In this document: positions 50,005 to 58,407 of the stretch, in pieces
Layout of the letters: each line of letters starts with the position of its first letter
How positions within the stretch are numbered: the stretch's first letter is position 1
NCBI GenBank assembly: GCA_031367325.1
Contig: JANLPQ010000084.1
Coordinates: forward strand, 62,001 to 126,000
Source: JAAFIP01 sp031367325
Lineage (GTDB): Bacteria > Pseudomonadota > Gammaproteobacteria > Burkholderiales > Burkholderiaceae_C
DNA: 64,000 nt
Direction of reading: 5' to 3'
Translations under genes and position numbers: made by a program
The notes under the pieces: model-generated
Database searches by the model: none
Told to the model about the DNA's origin: nothing
What the model saw: the letters and a program-made list of their open reading frames with translations, nothing else

Positions 50005-50592
50005 ATGAAACTCTTAATGATCGACAACTACGACAGCTTCACGTTCAACATAGTCCAATACTTCGGTGAGCTGGGCGCACAAGTGACCACGCTGCGTAAC
50101 GACGAAGTGACAGTGAAAGAACTAGACCAGCAATTCAAAGACAAACAATTCGACCGCCTCTGCATCTCCCCTGGCCCCTGCTCGCCTAACGAGGCAGGTA
50201 TTAGCGTAGCAGCGATTAAGCACTTTGCTGGCAAGTTGCCCATCCTAGGTGTGTGCCTTGGTCACCAAGCCATTGGCGCGGCGTTGGGCGGCAACATCGT
50301 CCGCGCGCAAGTGCTGATGCACGGCAAGACCAGCGTGATCACCACCACGCAAGAGGGTGTGTTCAAAGATCTGCCCAAGCAGTTCACCGTAAACCGCTAC
50401 CACTCATTGGCCATTGAGCGCAGCACTTGCCCTAAAGAACTGGTTGTGACTGCCACCACAGACGACGGCGAAATCATGGGTGTGCGCCACAGCGGCTACG
50501 CGCATGGCGTGCGCATGGAGGGTGTGCAGTTTCACCCTGAGAGCATTTTGACCGAGCATGGCCACGCTATGCTGAAAAACTTTTTACTATAA
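50005..50592 (+). CDS. trpG: Anthranilate synthase component II (glutamine amidotransferase)
   Basis: 195 residues from the ATG at 50005 with AAGGAG eight bases upstream. Class I amidotransferase: MIDNYDSFTFNIVQYFGELG, SPGPCSPNEAG, the catalytic Cys in ILGVCLGHQAIG, and the His-Glu pair in VQFHPESILTEHG. It supplies ammonia to TrpE and may also serve folate synthesis as PabA. The stop codon lies inside a CR1 repeat that begins at 50588. Confidence 0.96.
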   Translation: MKLLMIDNYDSFTFNIVQYFGELGAQVTTLRNDEVTVKELDQQFKDKQFDRLCISPGPCSPNEAGISVAAIKHFAGKLPILGVCLGHQAIGAALGGNIVRAQVLMHGKTSVITTTQEGVFKDLPKQFTVNRYHSLAIERSTCPKELVVTATTDDGEIMGVRHSGYAHGVRMEGVQFHPESILTEHGHAMLKNFLL

Positions 50593-50640
50593 AAAAACAA
50601 TAGCTGCTTAAGTAGTAAATACTTGGACTACAAGCGTATT
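50588..50640 (+). repeat. CR1 repeat supplying the trpG stop codon
   Basis: ACTATAAAAAAACAATAGCT, GCTTAAGTAG, ACTTGGACTAC: a diverged CR1 whose opening CTATAA contains the trpG TAA. Confidence 0.65.
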
Positions 50641-50671
50641 TGATTGGAAAATTCATTAAAAAGGGCGTGTG

Positions 50672-51349
50672 ATGGCAGATCTTGGCATTCAAAACATCGG
50701 ACTCTTCATTTTGGCAGGCTGGGCGCTGAACCTCACCCCGGGGCCTGACGTGTTCTACATGATCACGCATGCGCTAAAAAGCGGCTGGCGCGCAGGTGCA
50801 GTAGCGGCAGCGGGCATTACCGCAGGTTGTTTTGTGCATGTAGCGGCAGCTACTGTGGGACTAAGTGCCATCATCACCGCGTCGGCAACGGCCTTTACTG
50901 TCATCAAATGGATCGGCGCTGCATATTTGGTCTATGTGGGCTGGAACATGCTGACCAGTAAAGCCAGTGCCGTCAACCCATTGGCCAACGCTGCTGCGCC
51001 TAGTGGTTTACAAAGGTCTACCGCCGCAGCACAGGCCAACTACCGCAAGATTTTTACGCAAGGCTTTTATACCAATGTGCTCAACCCCAAAGTAGCGCTG
51101 TTCTTTTTTGCCTTCTTGCCGCAGTTCATCAGCCCCACCGCTGCACAACCTTGGCTGGCTTTCTTGGCGTTGGGCGTTTTGTTTAACATCAACGCTATTC
51201 CGGTTAACCTAGGCTATGTCACGCTAGCCGCATGGGTTAGCCAACGAAGCGCGGTGCTGCAGGGCGGTATGCACTGGCTAGAGCGCGCTGCAGGTACATT
51301 GTTTATTGGCTTTGGAATCAAATTAGCTTTAAGCGAAGGTGCAAAATAA
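50672..51349 (+). CDS. LysE/RhtB-family amino acid exporter
   Basis: 225 residues from ATG 50672, with an AAGGG site. Six membrane segments; opening GWALNLTPGPDVFYMITHAL is the RhtB/LysE signature, followed by TAGCFVHVAAATVGLSAIIT and GFYTNVLNPKVALFFFAFLP. It may export threonine, homoserine or an aromatic amino acid. The location between trpG and trpD, and directly before a threonine aldolase gene, is compatible with either. Confidence 0.9.
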   Translation: MADLGIQNIGLFILAGWALNLTPGPDVFYMITHALKSGWRAGAVAAAGITAGCFVHVAAATVGLSAIITASATAFTVIKWIGAAYLVYVGWNMLTSKASAVNPLANAAAPSGLQRSTAAAQANYRKIFTQGFYTNVLNPKVALFFFAFLPQFISPTAAQPWLAFLALGVLFNINAIPVNLGYVTLAAWVSQRSAVLQGGMHWLERAAGTLFIGFGIKLALSEGAK

Positions 51350-51353
51350 CGCC

Positions 51354-52400
51354 ATGAATACCACAATTGATTTGCGCAGCGACACCGTCACCCAGCCCAC
51401 ACCCGCCATGCGCGCCGCCATGCTGGCCGCGCCGCTGGGCGACGATGTGTTTGGCGATGACCCCACAGTCAATGCGCTGCAAAGTAAAATTGCTGCGATG
51501 CTGGGCTTTGAAGCGGCGCTGTTTACGCCCACAGGCACGCAAAGTAATTTTTGCGGCATCTTGGCGCACTGCCAGCGGGGTGACGAATACATTGTGGGCC
51601 AAATGGCGCACACCTACCGCTGGGAAGGCGGCGGCGCTGCCGTGCTGGGCAGCGTGCAGCCGCAGCCACTTGCGCACGCAGCGGATGGCTCGTTGCCTTT
51701 GGCCGACATTGAAGCTGCCATCAAACCCGACGACGCGCACTTTGCCAAAACCCGATTGCTCACACTAGAAAACACCATCGGCGGCAAGCTGCTGTCGTTT
51801 GACTATGTACAAACCGCCACTAATTTTGCGCGCAGCAAAGGCTTGGTCACGCATTTGGACGGTGCACGTTTATTTAACGCGGCGGTGGCGCAAGCAGCAG
51901 CTAATAAAACAGACCCGCGTGTTGAGGCCAAACGCATCGCAAGTTGTTTTGATTCAACCAGTGTGTGCTTTAGCAAAGGCCTAGGGGCACCTGTAGGTTC
52001 TGCACTGTGCGGCAGCAAAGAGCTGATTAAAAAAGCCCACCGCATCCGCAAAATGGCTGGTGGCGGCATGCGCCAAGCGGGTATCTTGGCGGCAGCGGCA
52101 CTCTACGCGCTAGACCACCACATCGACCGCATGGCAGGCGACCACGCACTGGCCACGCGGCTAGGCGCAGCGTTTGCACAAATCCCAGGTGCCAAGGTAG
52201 ACCCAGTGCACAGCAACATCGTCTTCGTCGACTTGGGTGGCCCGGCTAAGGCCAAAGCAGCAGGGTTGATTGACCACCTAAAGCAGCACAATGTCTTAGC
52301 TACAGGGCTGTACCGACTGCGCTTTGTCACGCACTTGGATGTGGATGCTGCAGCGATTGACCGCACTATTCACGTTGTTCAAAACTATTTTCAGTCGTAG
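51354..52400 (+). CDS. ltaE: Low-specificity L-threonine aldolase
   Basis: 348 residues from the ATG at 51354, four bases after the exporter stop. PLP enzyme: TIDLRSDTVTQPTPAMRAAM, HLDGARLFNAAVA with the PLP aspartate, and the cofactor lysine in SVCFSKGLGAPVGSAL. It splits threonine and allo-threonine to glycine and acetaldehyde. Its place inside a trp operon is not part of the classical pathway; with the exporter it may form an accessory pair. Confidence 0.93.
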   Translation: MNTTIDLRSDTVTQPTPAMRAAMLAAPLGDDVFGDDPTVNALQSKIAAMLGFEAALFTPTGTQSNFCGILAHCQRGDEYIVGQMAHTYRWEGGGAAVLGSVQPQPLAHAADGSLPLADIEAAIKPDDAHFAKTRLLTLENTIGGKLLSFDYVQTATNFARSKGLVTHLDGARLFNAAVAQAAANKTDPRVEAKRIASCFDSTSVCFSKGLGAPVGSALCGSKELIKKAHRIRKMAGGGMRQAGILAAAALYALDHHIDRMAGDHALATRLGAAFAQIPGAKVDPVHSNIVFVDLGGPAKAKAAGLIDHLKQHNVLATGLYRLRFVTHLDVDAAAIDRTIHVVQNYFQS

Positions 52401-52410
52401 ATTTAAAGAT

Positions 52411-52621
52411 GGACAACCGGACGCGAAGTGCGCTAAGGTTGCGCGAAGGACGCGAAAGAAGACAATAGTAAAAAATACAAAAATGAAATACCAATTAGAA
52501 ATAAATAAGATACTTTTAATCCAACACAACACAATTATTACGTTACTCCGTTGACCCTAAATTTTTGGTATTCCTTTCGCGTTCTTCGCGCAACCTTCGC
52601 GCCCTTCGCGTCCGGCAGTCC
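52411..52621. mobile_element. Empty element with the same inverted ends as the GxxExxY cassette (MITE-like)
   Basis: Left CCGGACGCGAAGTGCGCTAA + GGTTGCGCGAAGGACGCG and right CGCGTTCTTCGCGCAACCTT + CGCGCCCTTCGCGTCCGG are inverted over about 50 bases; outer GGAC/GTCC extend them. The ~100-base AT-rich middle has no gene. It lies between ltaE and trpD. Confidence 0.75.
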
Positions 52622-52653
52622 AATTTAAAAACCTCAGCTAACTACTTACCAAC

Positions 52654-53691
52654 ATGCCAAATACTTCAAAAATCACCCCTCAAGAAGCCCTTCAGCGCAC
52701 CATAGAACATCGCGAGATATTCCACGACGAGATGCTCAAAGTCGTGCGCCTCATCATGTCCGGTGAGATGTCCCAGGTGATGATGGCCGCACTCATCACA
52801 GGCCTGCGTGTGAAGAAGGAAACCATTGGCGAGATCACTGCTGCAGCCCAAGTGATGCGCGAGTTTTCGACCAAGGTGCACGTGGTTGATAAAAAGCATT
52901 TAGTCGATATTGTGGGCACTGGCGGCGATGGCTCGCACACGTTTAATATTTCAACCTGCAGCATGTTTGTAGCCGCCGCTGCAGGCGCCAAGGTTAGCAA
53001 GCACGGCGGCCGCAGTGTAAGCAGTAAGTCGGGTAGTGCCGATGTGCTGGAGGCCTTGGGTATCAACATCAACCTTACGCCCGACGCGATCGCCCAATGC
53101 ATTGAACAAATCGGTATCGGTTTCATGTTTGCACCAAACCACCACACCGCCATGAAGCATGTGGCCCCGATCCGCAAAGAGTTGGGTGTGCGAACCATCT
53201 TCAATATTCTGGGGCCGCTGACCAACCCCGCCAGTGCACCAAATATTTTAATGGGCGTGTTTCACCCCGATCTGGTGGGCATCCAAATTCGTGCCTTGCA
53301 ACGTTTAGGTGCTGAGCATGCTTTAGTTGTTTACGGGCGCGACGGTATGGATGAAGTCAGCCTAGGGGCTGCTACTTTGGTCGGCGAGCTTAAGAATGGC
53401 GAAATCACTGAATATGAAATTCATCCCGAAGATTTCGGTTTTCAAATGTCTAGTAACCGCGCTTTGCGCGTTGACACGCCCGAGCAATCCAAGTCCATGC
53501 TGTTGGGTGTGCTGAACAATCAGGCTGGCGTTGCCAAAGACATCGTTATGCTCAACGCAGGTGCCGCGCTGTATGCTGCCAATGTTGTGGTATCAATGAA
53601 AGACGGAGTCGACGCTGCCCGCACTGCTATTGAGACGGGTGCTGCCAAGGCAAAATTAGAAGCACTTTTAGCTAAAACAAAGATGACTTGA
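52654..53691 (+). CDS. trpD: Anthranilate phosphoribosyltransferase
   Basis: 345 residues. LVDIVGTGGDGSHTFNISTC binds the diphosphate of PRPP; KHGGRSVSSKSGSADVLEAL and FMFAPNHHTAMKHVAPIRKE complete the anthranilate site; NILGPLTNPASAP follows. It joins anthranilate to PRPP. No good ribosome site precedes it, and an inverted-repeat element sits just upstream. trpC, normally next, is not in the window; the next gene is convergent and unrelated. Confidence 0.96.
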   Translation: MPNTSKITPQEALQRTIEHREIFHDEMLKVVRLIMSGEMSQVMMAALITGLRVKKETIGEITAAAQVMREFSTKVHVVDKKHLVDIVGTGGDGSHTFNISTCSMFVAAAAGAKVSKHGGRSVSSKSGSADVLEALGININLTPDAIAQCIEQIGIGFMFAPNHHTAMKHVAPIRKELGVRTIFNILGPLTNPASAPNILMGVFHPDLVGIQIRALQRLGAEHALVVYGRDGMDEVSLGAATLVGELKNGEITEYEIHPEDFGFQMSSNRALRVDTPEQSKSMLLGVLNNQAGVAKDIVMLNAGAALYAANVVVSMKDGVDAARTAIETGAAKAKLEALLAKTKMT

Positions 53692-53705
53692 GGGATGTTA
53701 GCCCG

Positions 53706-54383
53706 TCATTTTTCTACCAGCCGTTTTTCAAGCTGTGGGTATAAAAAACCAAAAACCAATCCTAAGAAAACGCCGGCTACCGCATCCCACATGACATGCT
53801 GTTTGATGGCCATGGTGGAATAAACTATGAGTAAGCACCAAACCCAGTTGACTATTTTTAACCACCATGGGCACTGAATTTCGCGCAGCAGGGTATGCAG
53901 CGACATCCCCGTAAACACAGCAGTGGCCACGTGCAATGAAGGGAAGGCATTTCCAGACAAGTCTATTCTGCGCAAAATAGACAGAGTTGGATCCTGAAAC
54001 CATGGCGCTGACGCACTGAAAGGCACCGCTGTGGGAAAGAATAAAAACGTCAACAACCCAGTAAGGCACAGCGCACCGATGCCGCAGCCGTAGGCCACCA
54101 ATCTCAAAAAACTTGGTTGCAGTGCTGGCACCAACGCGGTGTATACCCATAATGAAGCGTATAAGTAAAAAGCCGGTGGCCAAAATACAAGCCAATCGTC
54201 CACCCATGTGGTTGACATGATAGTTACAGGAAATGCAGGTGATCTGAGAAGTGCGAAGTAACTGTAAAAAAACAGCACCATGAACAAAGCAGTGCCCGTG
54301 GATTTTAAAAACCACAGGCGCATAAAGCGTGAAGCCAATTGCGTGCACCAGTGGCACGTTGTAATAGAGGCAATTGGATTCAT
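53706..54383 (-). CDS. PAP2-superfamily membrane phosphatase (inositolphosphotransferase-like)
   Basis: 225 residues with about six membrane segments. The two distal PAP2 motifs are visible: GNAFPSLHVATAVF (Ser-His-Val) and STMAIKQHVMWDAVAGVF (His...Asp); the first KxxxxxxRP motif is absent, as in the PAP2_3/Aur1-like subgroup. Such enzymes handle lipid phosphates at the membrane. Its start overlaps the dehydratase stop by four bases (ATGA), so it is the last gene of the pigment operon and possibly attaches or releases a lipid head group. Confidence 0.78.
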   Translation of the reverse strand: MNPIASITTCHWCTQLASRFMRLWFLKSTGTALFMVLFFYSYFALLRSPAFPVTIMSTTWVDDWLVFWPPAFYLYASLWVYTALVPALQPSFLRLVAYGCGIGALCLTGLLTFLFFPTAVPFSASAPWFQDPTLSILRRIDLSGNAFPSLHVATAVFTGMSLHTLLREIQCPWWLKIVNWVWCLLIVYSTMAIKQHVMWDAVAGVFLGLVFGFLYPQLEKRLVEK

Positions 54384-54898
54384 GCGCCCGCCAAAAGACG
54401 TTCAGCAGAAGTCTGTGCGAAAGTAAATTCTAAGCTGGCAACTCGGCCTTGGTCACAACTGACTTCGCCCGTTACGTTCACGGCGTCGTCAGCTAGTTCA
54501 CGGGTATGAATGTCAAACCATAGTTTCATTTGAGGCATGACGGGCTTGCGAAAAAAACATTTTCGCACTGCTAACAATACGCCAATATTGCCAAGCTGGC
54601 TGTTCCTGGCTTTAGGGTCGCCCGCCCGCAGGCCTGCGCCTGCGATTTGCGCTGCTGCTTCGATAATCATGACGCCTGGTACGATAGGTTTGCCAGGGAA
54701 GTGCCCTTTAAACACAAAAGAATCAGCTTCCCACATGGCCTCGCCTGTATAGTGGTCATGCGCCAGCACGGTGACATATTTTGCAAACAGCATCGCATCG
54801 CGATGCGGAATATATTGTGCAATGGCAGCTGCATCCAAGTGCATTGGATAGGCAAACACTACAGTATCCATATTAGTAGGCTGCTCGTCAATAGACAT
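54380..54898 (-). CDS. FabZ-like 3-hydroxyacyl-ACP dehydratase
   Basis: 172 residues of hot-dog fold. Catalytic His in QYIPHRDAMLF and Glu in GVMIIEAAAQIAGAGL, with GHFPGKPIVPGV between, match FabZ. The protein is longer than housekeeping FabZ at both ends. In aryl polyene and xanthomonadin clusters a dedicated dehydratase creates each double bond of the polyene; this one fits that role by context with the ketosynthase and acyl carrier protein on the same strand. Confidence 0.85.
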   Translation of the reverse strand: MSIDEQPTNMDTVVFAYPMHLDAAAIAQYIPHRDAMLFAKYVTVLAHDHYTGEAMWEADSFVFKGHFPGKPIVPGVMIIEAAAQIAGAGLRAGDPKARNSQLGNIGVLLAVRKCFFRKPVMPQMKLWFDIHTRELADDAVNVTGEVSCDQGRVASLEFTFAQTSAERLLAGA

Positions 54899-54919
54899 AA
54901 TATCTTGACCGCTGGGTTA

Positions 54920-55747
54920 TCAAAACTTAGTAAATATATAGCTTACAGCGAAACCTGCGGTGACAAAATTGCGTGTGGCTACTAAAGGGCTGTCTGCAAA
55001 AACAGCGCCTCGCAAGTTATCGTACCGTATATACGAGCCGATCCAAATATCTCCCATTTTGCGACTCAGCGATACTAAAAATTGTGCGCCTGCATAGCCG
55101 CTGCGCGATTGGTAGGCAGGACGCGCTGAAGTAACGTAAGCGGGTGCAACAGTGTAGAAAAGATCATTTTGTTTTTGGCTGGTAAATATGGGGCCTACTA
55201 CAAAGCCAAGATTCCCGCCCGATAGTCCCCAAGGGTTTGAAATATCTAAGTTTAAATTGGGTGAAAAAGTCAAGCCAGCATCGCGCGGTTTGCTCTCTAG
55301 GGTAACGCCTTGGCGTATGGGCAGGCGCAGCTTTAGCGTCATCGCTTTATTTTCAGGAGGCGTAAGTAAGATGTTAAGTTGGGGCCCTAGTTCTACCGAT
55401 GGTTTTAAATCGGGCATTTCCCTGCGCAGGATAATGCCTTCACTTTTCGTGGGTGGCGAACCTGACAGGCTGATCGACAGCTCAACTCGGTCCGAGTTAA
55501 ATATATCGCCACGAAGACCTTGTCGATCTGCCTTGAAAAAATCCCCACGGTATTCTATGTAAGGCACAGGAAGCACCAACACGCTAGTCTGGTTTGAGCC
55601 ACGATAAGCAGGAAAATGCAAAACCACTAAGCCAAGTCCTAGCTCTGTTTTGGGTAGCTCGGTATCAGGTGCTTGGGTTTGCGCACCAGCCAGGCTGCTA
55701 GCCAGAAGAGCACAGCATATGCAGGTGATTTGTATGAAACGGTGCAT
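54920..55747 (-). CDS. MipA/OmpV family outer-membrane protein in the pigment operon
   Basis: 275 residues from the ATG at 55745-55747 (MHRFIQITCICCALLASSLAGAQ), a clean signal peptide. Barrel-like strands follow, with ELGLGLVVLHFPAYRGSNQT near the start (the MipA opening) and ending AVSYIFTKF with a C-terminal Phe. It is cotranscribed with chorismatase and dehydratase genes. An outer-membrane MipA protein would be a natural partner for placing or anchoring a pigment lipid in the outer membrane, but this is inference; a second, different MipA gene is at 38387-39178. Confidence 0.78.
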   Translation of the reverse strand: MHRFIQITCICCALLASSLAGAQTQAPDTELPKTELGLGLVVLHFPAYRGSNQTSVLVLPVPYIEYRGDFFKADRQGLRGDIFNSDRVELSISLSGSPPTKSEGIILRREMPDLKPSVELGPQLNILLTPPENKAMTLKLRLPIRQGVTLESKPRDAGLTFSPNLNLDISNPWGLSGGNLGFVVGPIFTSQKQNDLFYTVAPAYVTSARPAYQSRSGYAGAQFLVSLSRKMGDIWIGSYIRYDNLRGAVFADSPLVATRNFVTAGFAVSYIFTKF

Positions 55748-55752
55748 AGTAT

Positions 55753-56820
55753 TTACGAAGAAGTGAAGATTACAGGTGCTGGTTTGATAGTTTTCCATGC
55801 GATACCTTCGATTTCAACATCTAGATCATTGCGGCATATATCCGCATTCAAATACGCAGCCAGTGCATTAGAGCCTATGCGTTCTTCTATCAGGCTTTGA
55901 ACGAGTGCGGCATCTTTTTCATGGCGCACATAGACGCGCATATTGAGATCTTGCAACTGATAGTTGCTGTCTGCTTGGCTGCGCAAATTAGCTTGATTTA
56001 GTACAGCTTGTAAATTTCGCAAGGTTTCAAGGGTTTGACTGCGTACATCACCTGTATGCAGCGTCTGGTGTCCTACGATACTTGCGGTGCCGGATATGAA
56101 CAATAACTCTTGTTGGTGCAGATTTGCCAGACTGGCACGAGAAAAAGTAGGGCTGCGTAACCCATATTGCTTTGGGTAGTTGTAGGCACTTACTTGGCGA
56201 GGATTTTCGACAGGAACGGTAGGACTGCGGCCCGCCAAAAAAGCCACACTCAACGGTCCTGCATGTACACCCAGCGCACACGCCGCAGGTACATTGCCCG
56301 TTACGCTGCGCGCGGCATTTGCGAAGCCTTGTTGTCTACCAGCATTAAATTGCTGATAACGCTCTAAACCATCCGCCACGTCTGTGATGTTTGGAATATA
56401 GTTCCATGCGCGCCACAAATACGGATAGTTGTATTTTTCTAAAACTTCGAACAGTTGCCTGTAAGCGCTTTGTGCCACTAGCTCGAGCGGACGTAATCCG
56501 GCAACAATATCAGACTCTGGTATTTCAACGACGCCAAAAAGTAGATCGTCGTTGTAATTGCAGCGCATTCCAGGGGTTTGTACCGCGACCACAGGTGATT
56601 TGCTCAGCCATAGCTCTGCATGGTCTTGTGCTGTGCTTAATAGAGGCTTGGCATGTACATGCTGATGTACGCTTTGAATATCCCCTTCTGAACTTTGTAG
56701 ACCAAAGGTGATGTGCGCGAAATTATGAGGTGCCTGCTCAGAATTAGCGTTGCTATCGAGGGCAGACACGGCCTTAAGTGAAGAAACTACTAGCTGAGGG
56801 GAACTGGAAAATCCCGACAT
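55753..56820 (-). CDS. Chorismatase (FkbO/Hyg5/XanB2 family)
   Basis: 355 residues. The whole length resembles the chorismatase family: NYPYLWRAWNYIPNITDVAD, LERYQQFNAGRQQGF, PAACALGVHAGPLSVAFLAG, ISGTASIVGHQTLHTGDVRS, and the C-terminal VEIEGIAW with E336/E338, where the family's catalytic glutamate lies. Members hydrolyse or eliminate chorismate to dihydroxycyclohexadiene carboxylate, 3-hydroxybenzoate or both 3- and 4-hydroxybenzoate; XanB2 supplies the starter of xanthomonadin. It is five bases from the ketosynthase gene and thus likely makes the aryl starter acid. Subtype is not readable by eye. Confidence 0.88.
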   Translation of the reverse strand: MSGFSSSPQLVVSSLKAVSALDSNANSEQAPHNFAHITFGLQSSEGDIQSVHQHVHAKPLLSTAQDHAELWLSKSPVVAVQTPGMRCNYNDDLLFGVVEIPESDIVAGLRPLELVAQSAYRQLFEVLEKYNYPYLWRAWNYIPNITDVADGLERYQQFNAGRQQGFANAARSVTGNVPAACALGVHAGPLSVAFLAGRSPTVPVENPRQVSAYNYPKQYGLRSPTFSRASLANLHQQELLFISGTASIVGHQTLHTGDVRSQTLETLRNLQAVLNQANLRSQADSNYQLQDLNMRVYVRHEKDAALVQSLIEERIGSNALAAYLNADICRNDLDVEIEGIAWKTIKPAPVIFTSS

Positions 56821-56825
56821 ATTTG

Positions 56826-58106
56826 TTATCCCGTTAGCAGGTCAAATTTACGGGCAATCAAAGACACATTGGTACCACCGAAAGCAAAAGAATTAGACAT
56901 CACGGCATCTAGTTTTAAATTGCGGCGCGCTGTGTGGGGGATAAAATCAAGATCACAAGCAGCATCAGGATGGTCTAAATGGGCTGTCGGAGGAGCGTTA
57001 CCAGAGTCTAACGCCATCACGCTGATGGCAAACTCTAGCGCCCCACCTGCACCGATCAAATGTCCATGCACTGCTTTGGTGGAGCTGATGGCCAACTGAT
57101 GTGCGTGCTGACCGAAAGCGGATTTGATTGCGTCAGTTTCTGTGACATCGCCTGCTGTTGTCGCCGTGCCGTGCGCATTGAGATAACCGATACGGTGAGC
57201 TGGCATGTTTGAGTCTGCAAGTGCGTCCTTCATGGCATTAAATTGTCCATCGACCGATGGCAAAGTAATATGCACGCCATCGGTTGTCGTACCATAGCCG
57301 CATAGCTCAGCATACGGCCTGCGACTGCAAGTGGGCTCAGAGCCTTCAGCATGCAAAACTAAAGCTGCGGCACCTTCACCTAACACAAACCCTGTCCGTT
57401 GCGCGTCAAATGGACGGCAACTGGTGTGCGGGGCGTCGTCATGTCGTTTGGCCATGACGCGAAGCGCATTCCATGCTACGAAAGAGCCTGGAGTCAACAT
57501 TGCTTCAGTACCTATCACGATAGCGGTATCAATATAACCATGACGTAGCGCGCGATAGGCCTCACCCAGCGCTACTGCCGAAGATGCGCAGGCAATAGAG
57601 TAGGTAAAACTTTGGCCTCGCAGCTGATGTGCAATAGAGATAGCCGCAGCGGCAGAATTAGCCATCATCCTAGGCACTGCCAAAGGATGCATGATGGTAG
57701 GATCGCGATTTTCTGCGGCTGCGCGTTGTAGTTGTTCAAAAAACCGTGTGTACAGAGCGTCAATGGTCTGTGCGCCACCCATGCCAATACCCACGTACAC
57801 ACCTGTGCGGGTTTTTTGTTGCGCAGTGGCTTGGTAGCCTGCATCTGCAAGGGCTTCTTGTGCGACAGCTAATGCGAATTGGGTTGCCCTGTCCAAGCCT
57901 GCGATGGCTCTAGTTTGGCCAGTTTCAAAATCAGCCGAGACTTGGGCGGCTAGTGCATCTGGCAGTAGCTTCAGAATAGATGCTGGTGCGCTAGCGATGG
58001 CGCTACGGCCTAACAGTGCGGCTTCGAAGGTGCTAGCGCTGCTTAGCCCCAAAGGGGTTACCATGCCTATACCCCGGATGCTGACTTTGTGCAAACTAGG
58101 CACCAG
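56826..58106 (-). CDS. Beta-ketoacyl-ACP synthase (FabF-like)
   Basis: 426 residues from a GTG that overlaps the stop of the acyl carrier protein gene; the frame is open further upstream to 58157. The thiolase-fold triad is complete: Cys in YSIACASSAVALGE, His in LNAHGTATTAGDVTETDA, His in SSTKAVHGHLIGAGGALEFA. SIRGIGMVTPLGLS is the usual start. It condenses malonyl-ACP with the growing chain. Aryl polyene clusters normally carry a second KS or chain-length factor; only this one lies inside the window. Confidence 0.9.
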   Translation of the reverse strand: MVPSLHKVSIRGIGMVTPLGLSSASTFEAALLGRSAIASAPASILKLLPDALAAQVSADFETGQTRAIAGLDRATQFALAVAQEALADAGYQATAQQKTRTGVYVGIGMGGAQTIDALYTRFFEQLQRAAAENRDPTIMHPLAVPRMMANSAAAAISIAHQLRGQSFTYSIACASSAVALGEAYRALRHGYIDTAIVIGTEAMLTPGSFVAWNALRVMAKRHDDAPHTSCRPFDAQRTGFVLGEGAAALVLHAEGSEPTCSRRPYAELCGYGTTTDGVHITLPSVDGQFNAMKDALADSNMPAHRIGYLNAHGTATTAGDVTETDAIKSAFGQHAHQLAISSTKAVHGHLIGAGGALEFAISVMALDSGNAPPTAHLDHPDAACDLDFIPHTARRNLKLDAVMSNSFAFGGTNVSLIARKFDLLTG

Positions 58107-58392
58107 ACGATGCGAGTGATTTTTCAGCCGCGGCCACATCAGGCCATTTACCGCCATTTTTGGTCAAAACGATTTGTTCCATATGCGCAACTACTTCATT
58201 CAATGTCATGCTTTGGAATTGCATCACATCATTTACATGGATACCGTAGCGGTCCTCCACTTCGAAGAGCATTTCGACTACACCCAAAGAGTCAAGTCCT
58301 AAGTCCACCATCTTGAGGTTGGGGTCTGCCAGTTTCTCGGGCGTAATACCGCCCTGCATCAGCAAAAAATCATCAATAACTTGACGCAACAT
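58096..58392 (-). CDS. Acyl carrier protein
   Basis: 98 residues. VDLGLDSLGVVEMLFEVEDR carries the phosphopantetheine serine in DSL; the rest is the four-helix ACP with a charged tail. It lies between the acyltransferase and ketosynthase genes and overlaps the latter. It would carry the aryl polyene chain during elongation. A phosphopantetheinyl transferase gene is not seen in the window. Confidence 0.9.
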   Translation of the reverse strand: MLRQVIDDFLLMQGGITPEKLADPNLKMVDLGLDSLGVVEMLFEVEDRYGIHVNDVMQFQSMTLNEVVAHMEQIVLTKNGGKWPDVAAAEKSLASSGA

Positions 58393-58407
58393 AGAGGTCT
58401 CCGCTTA

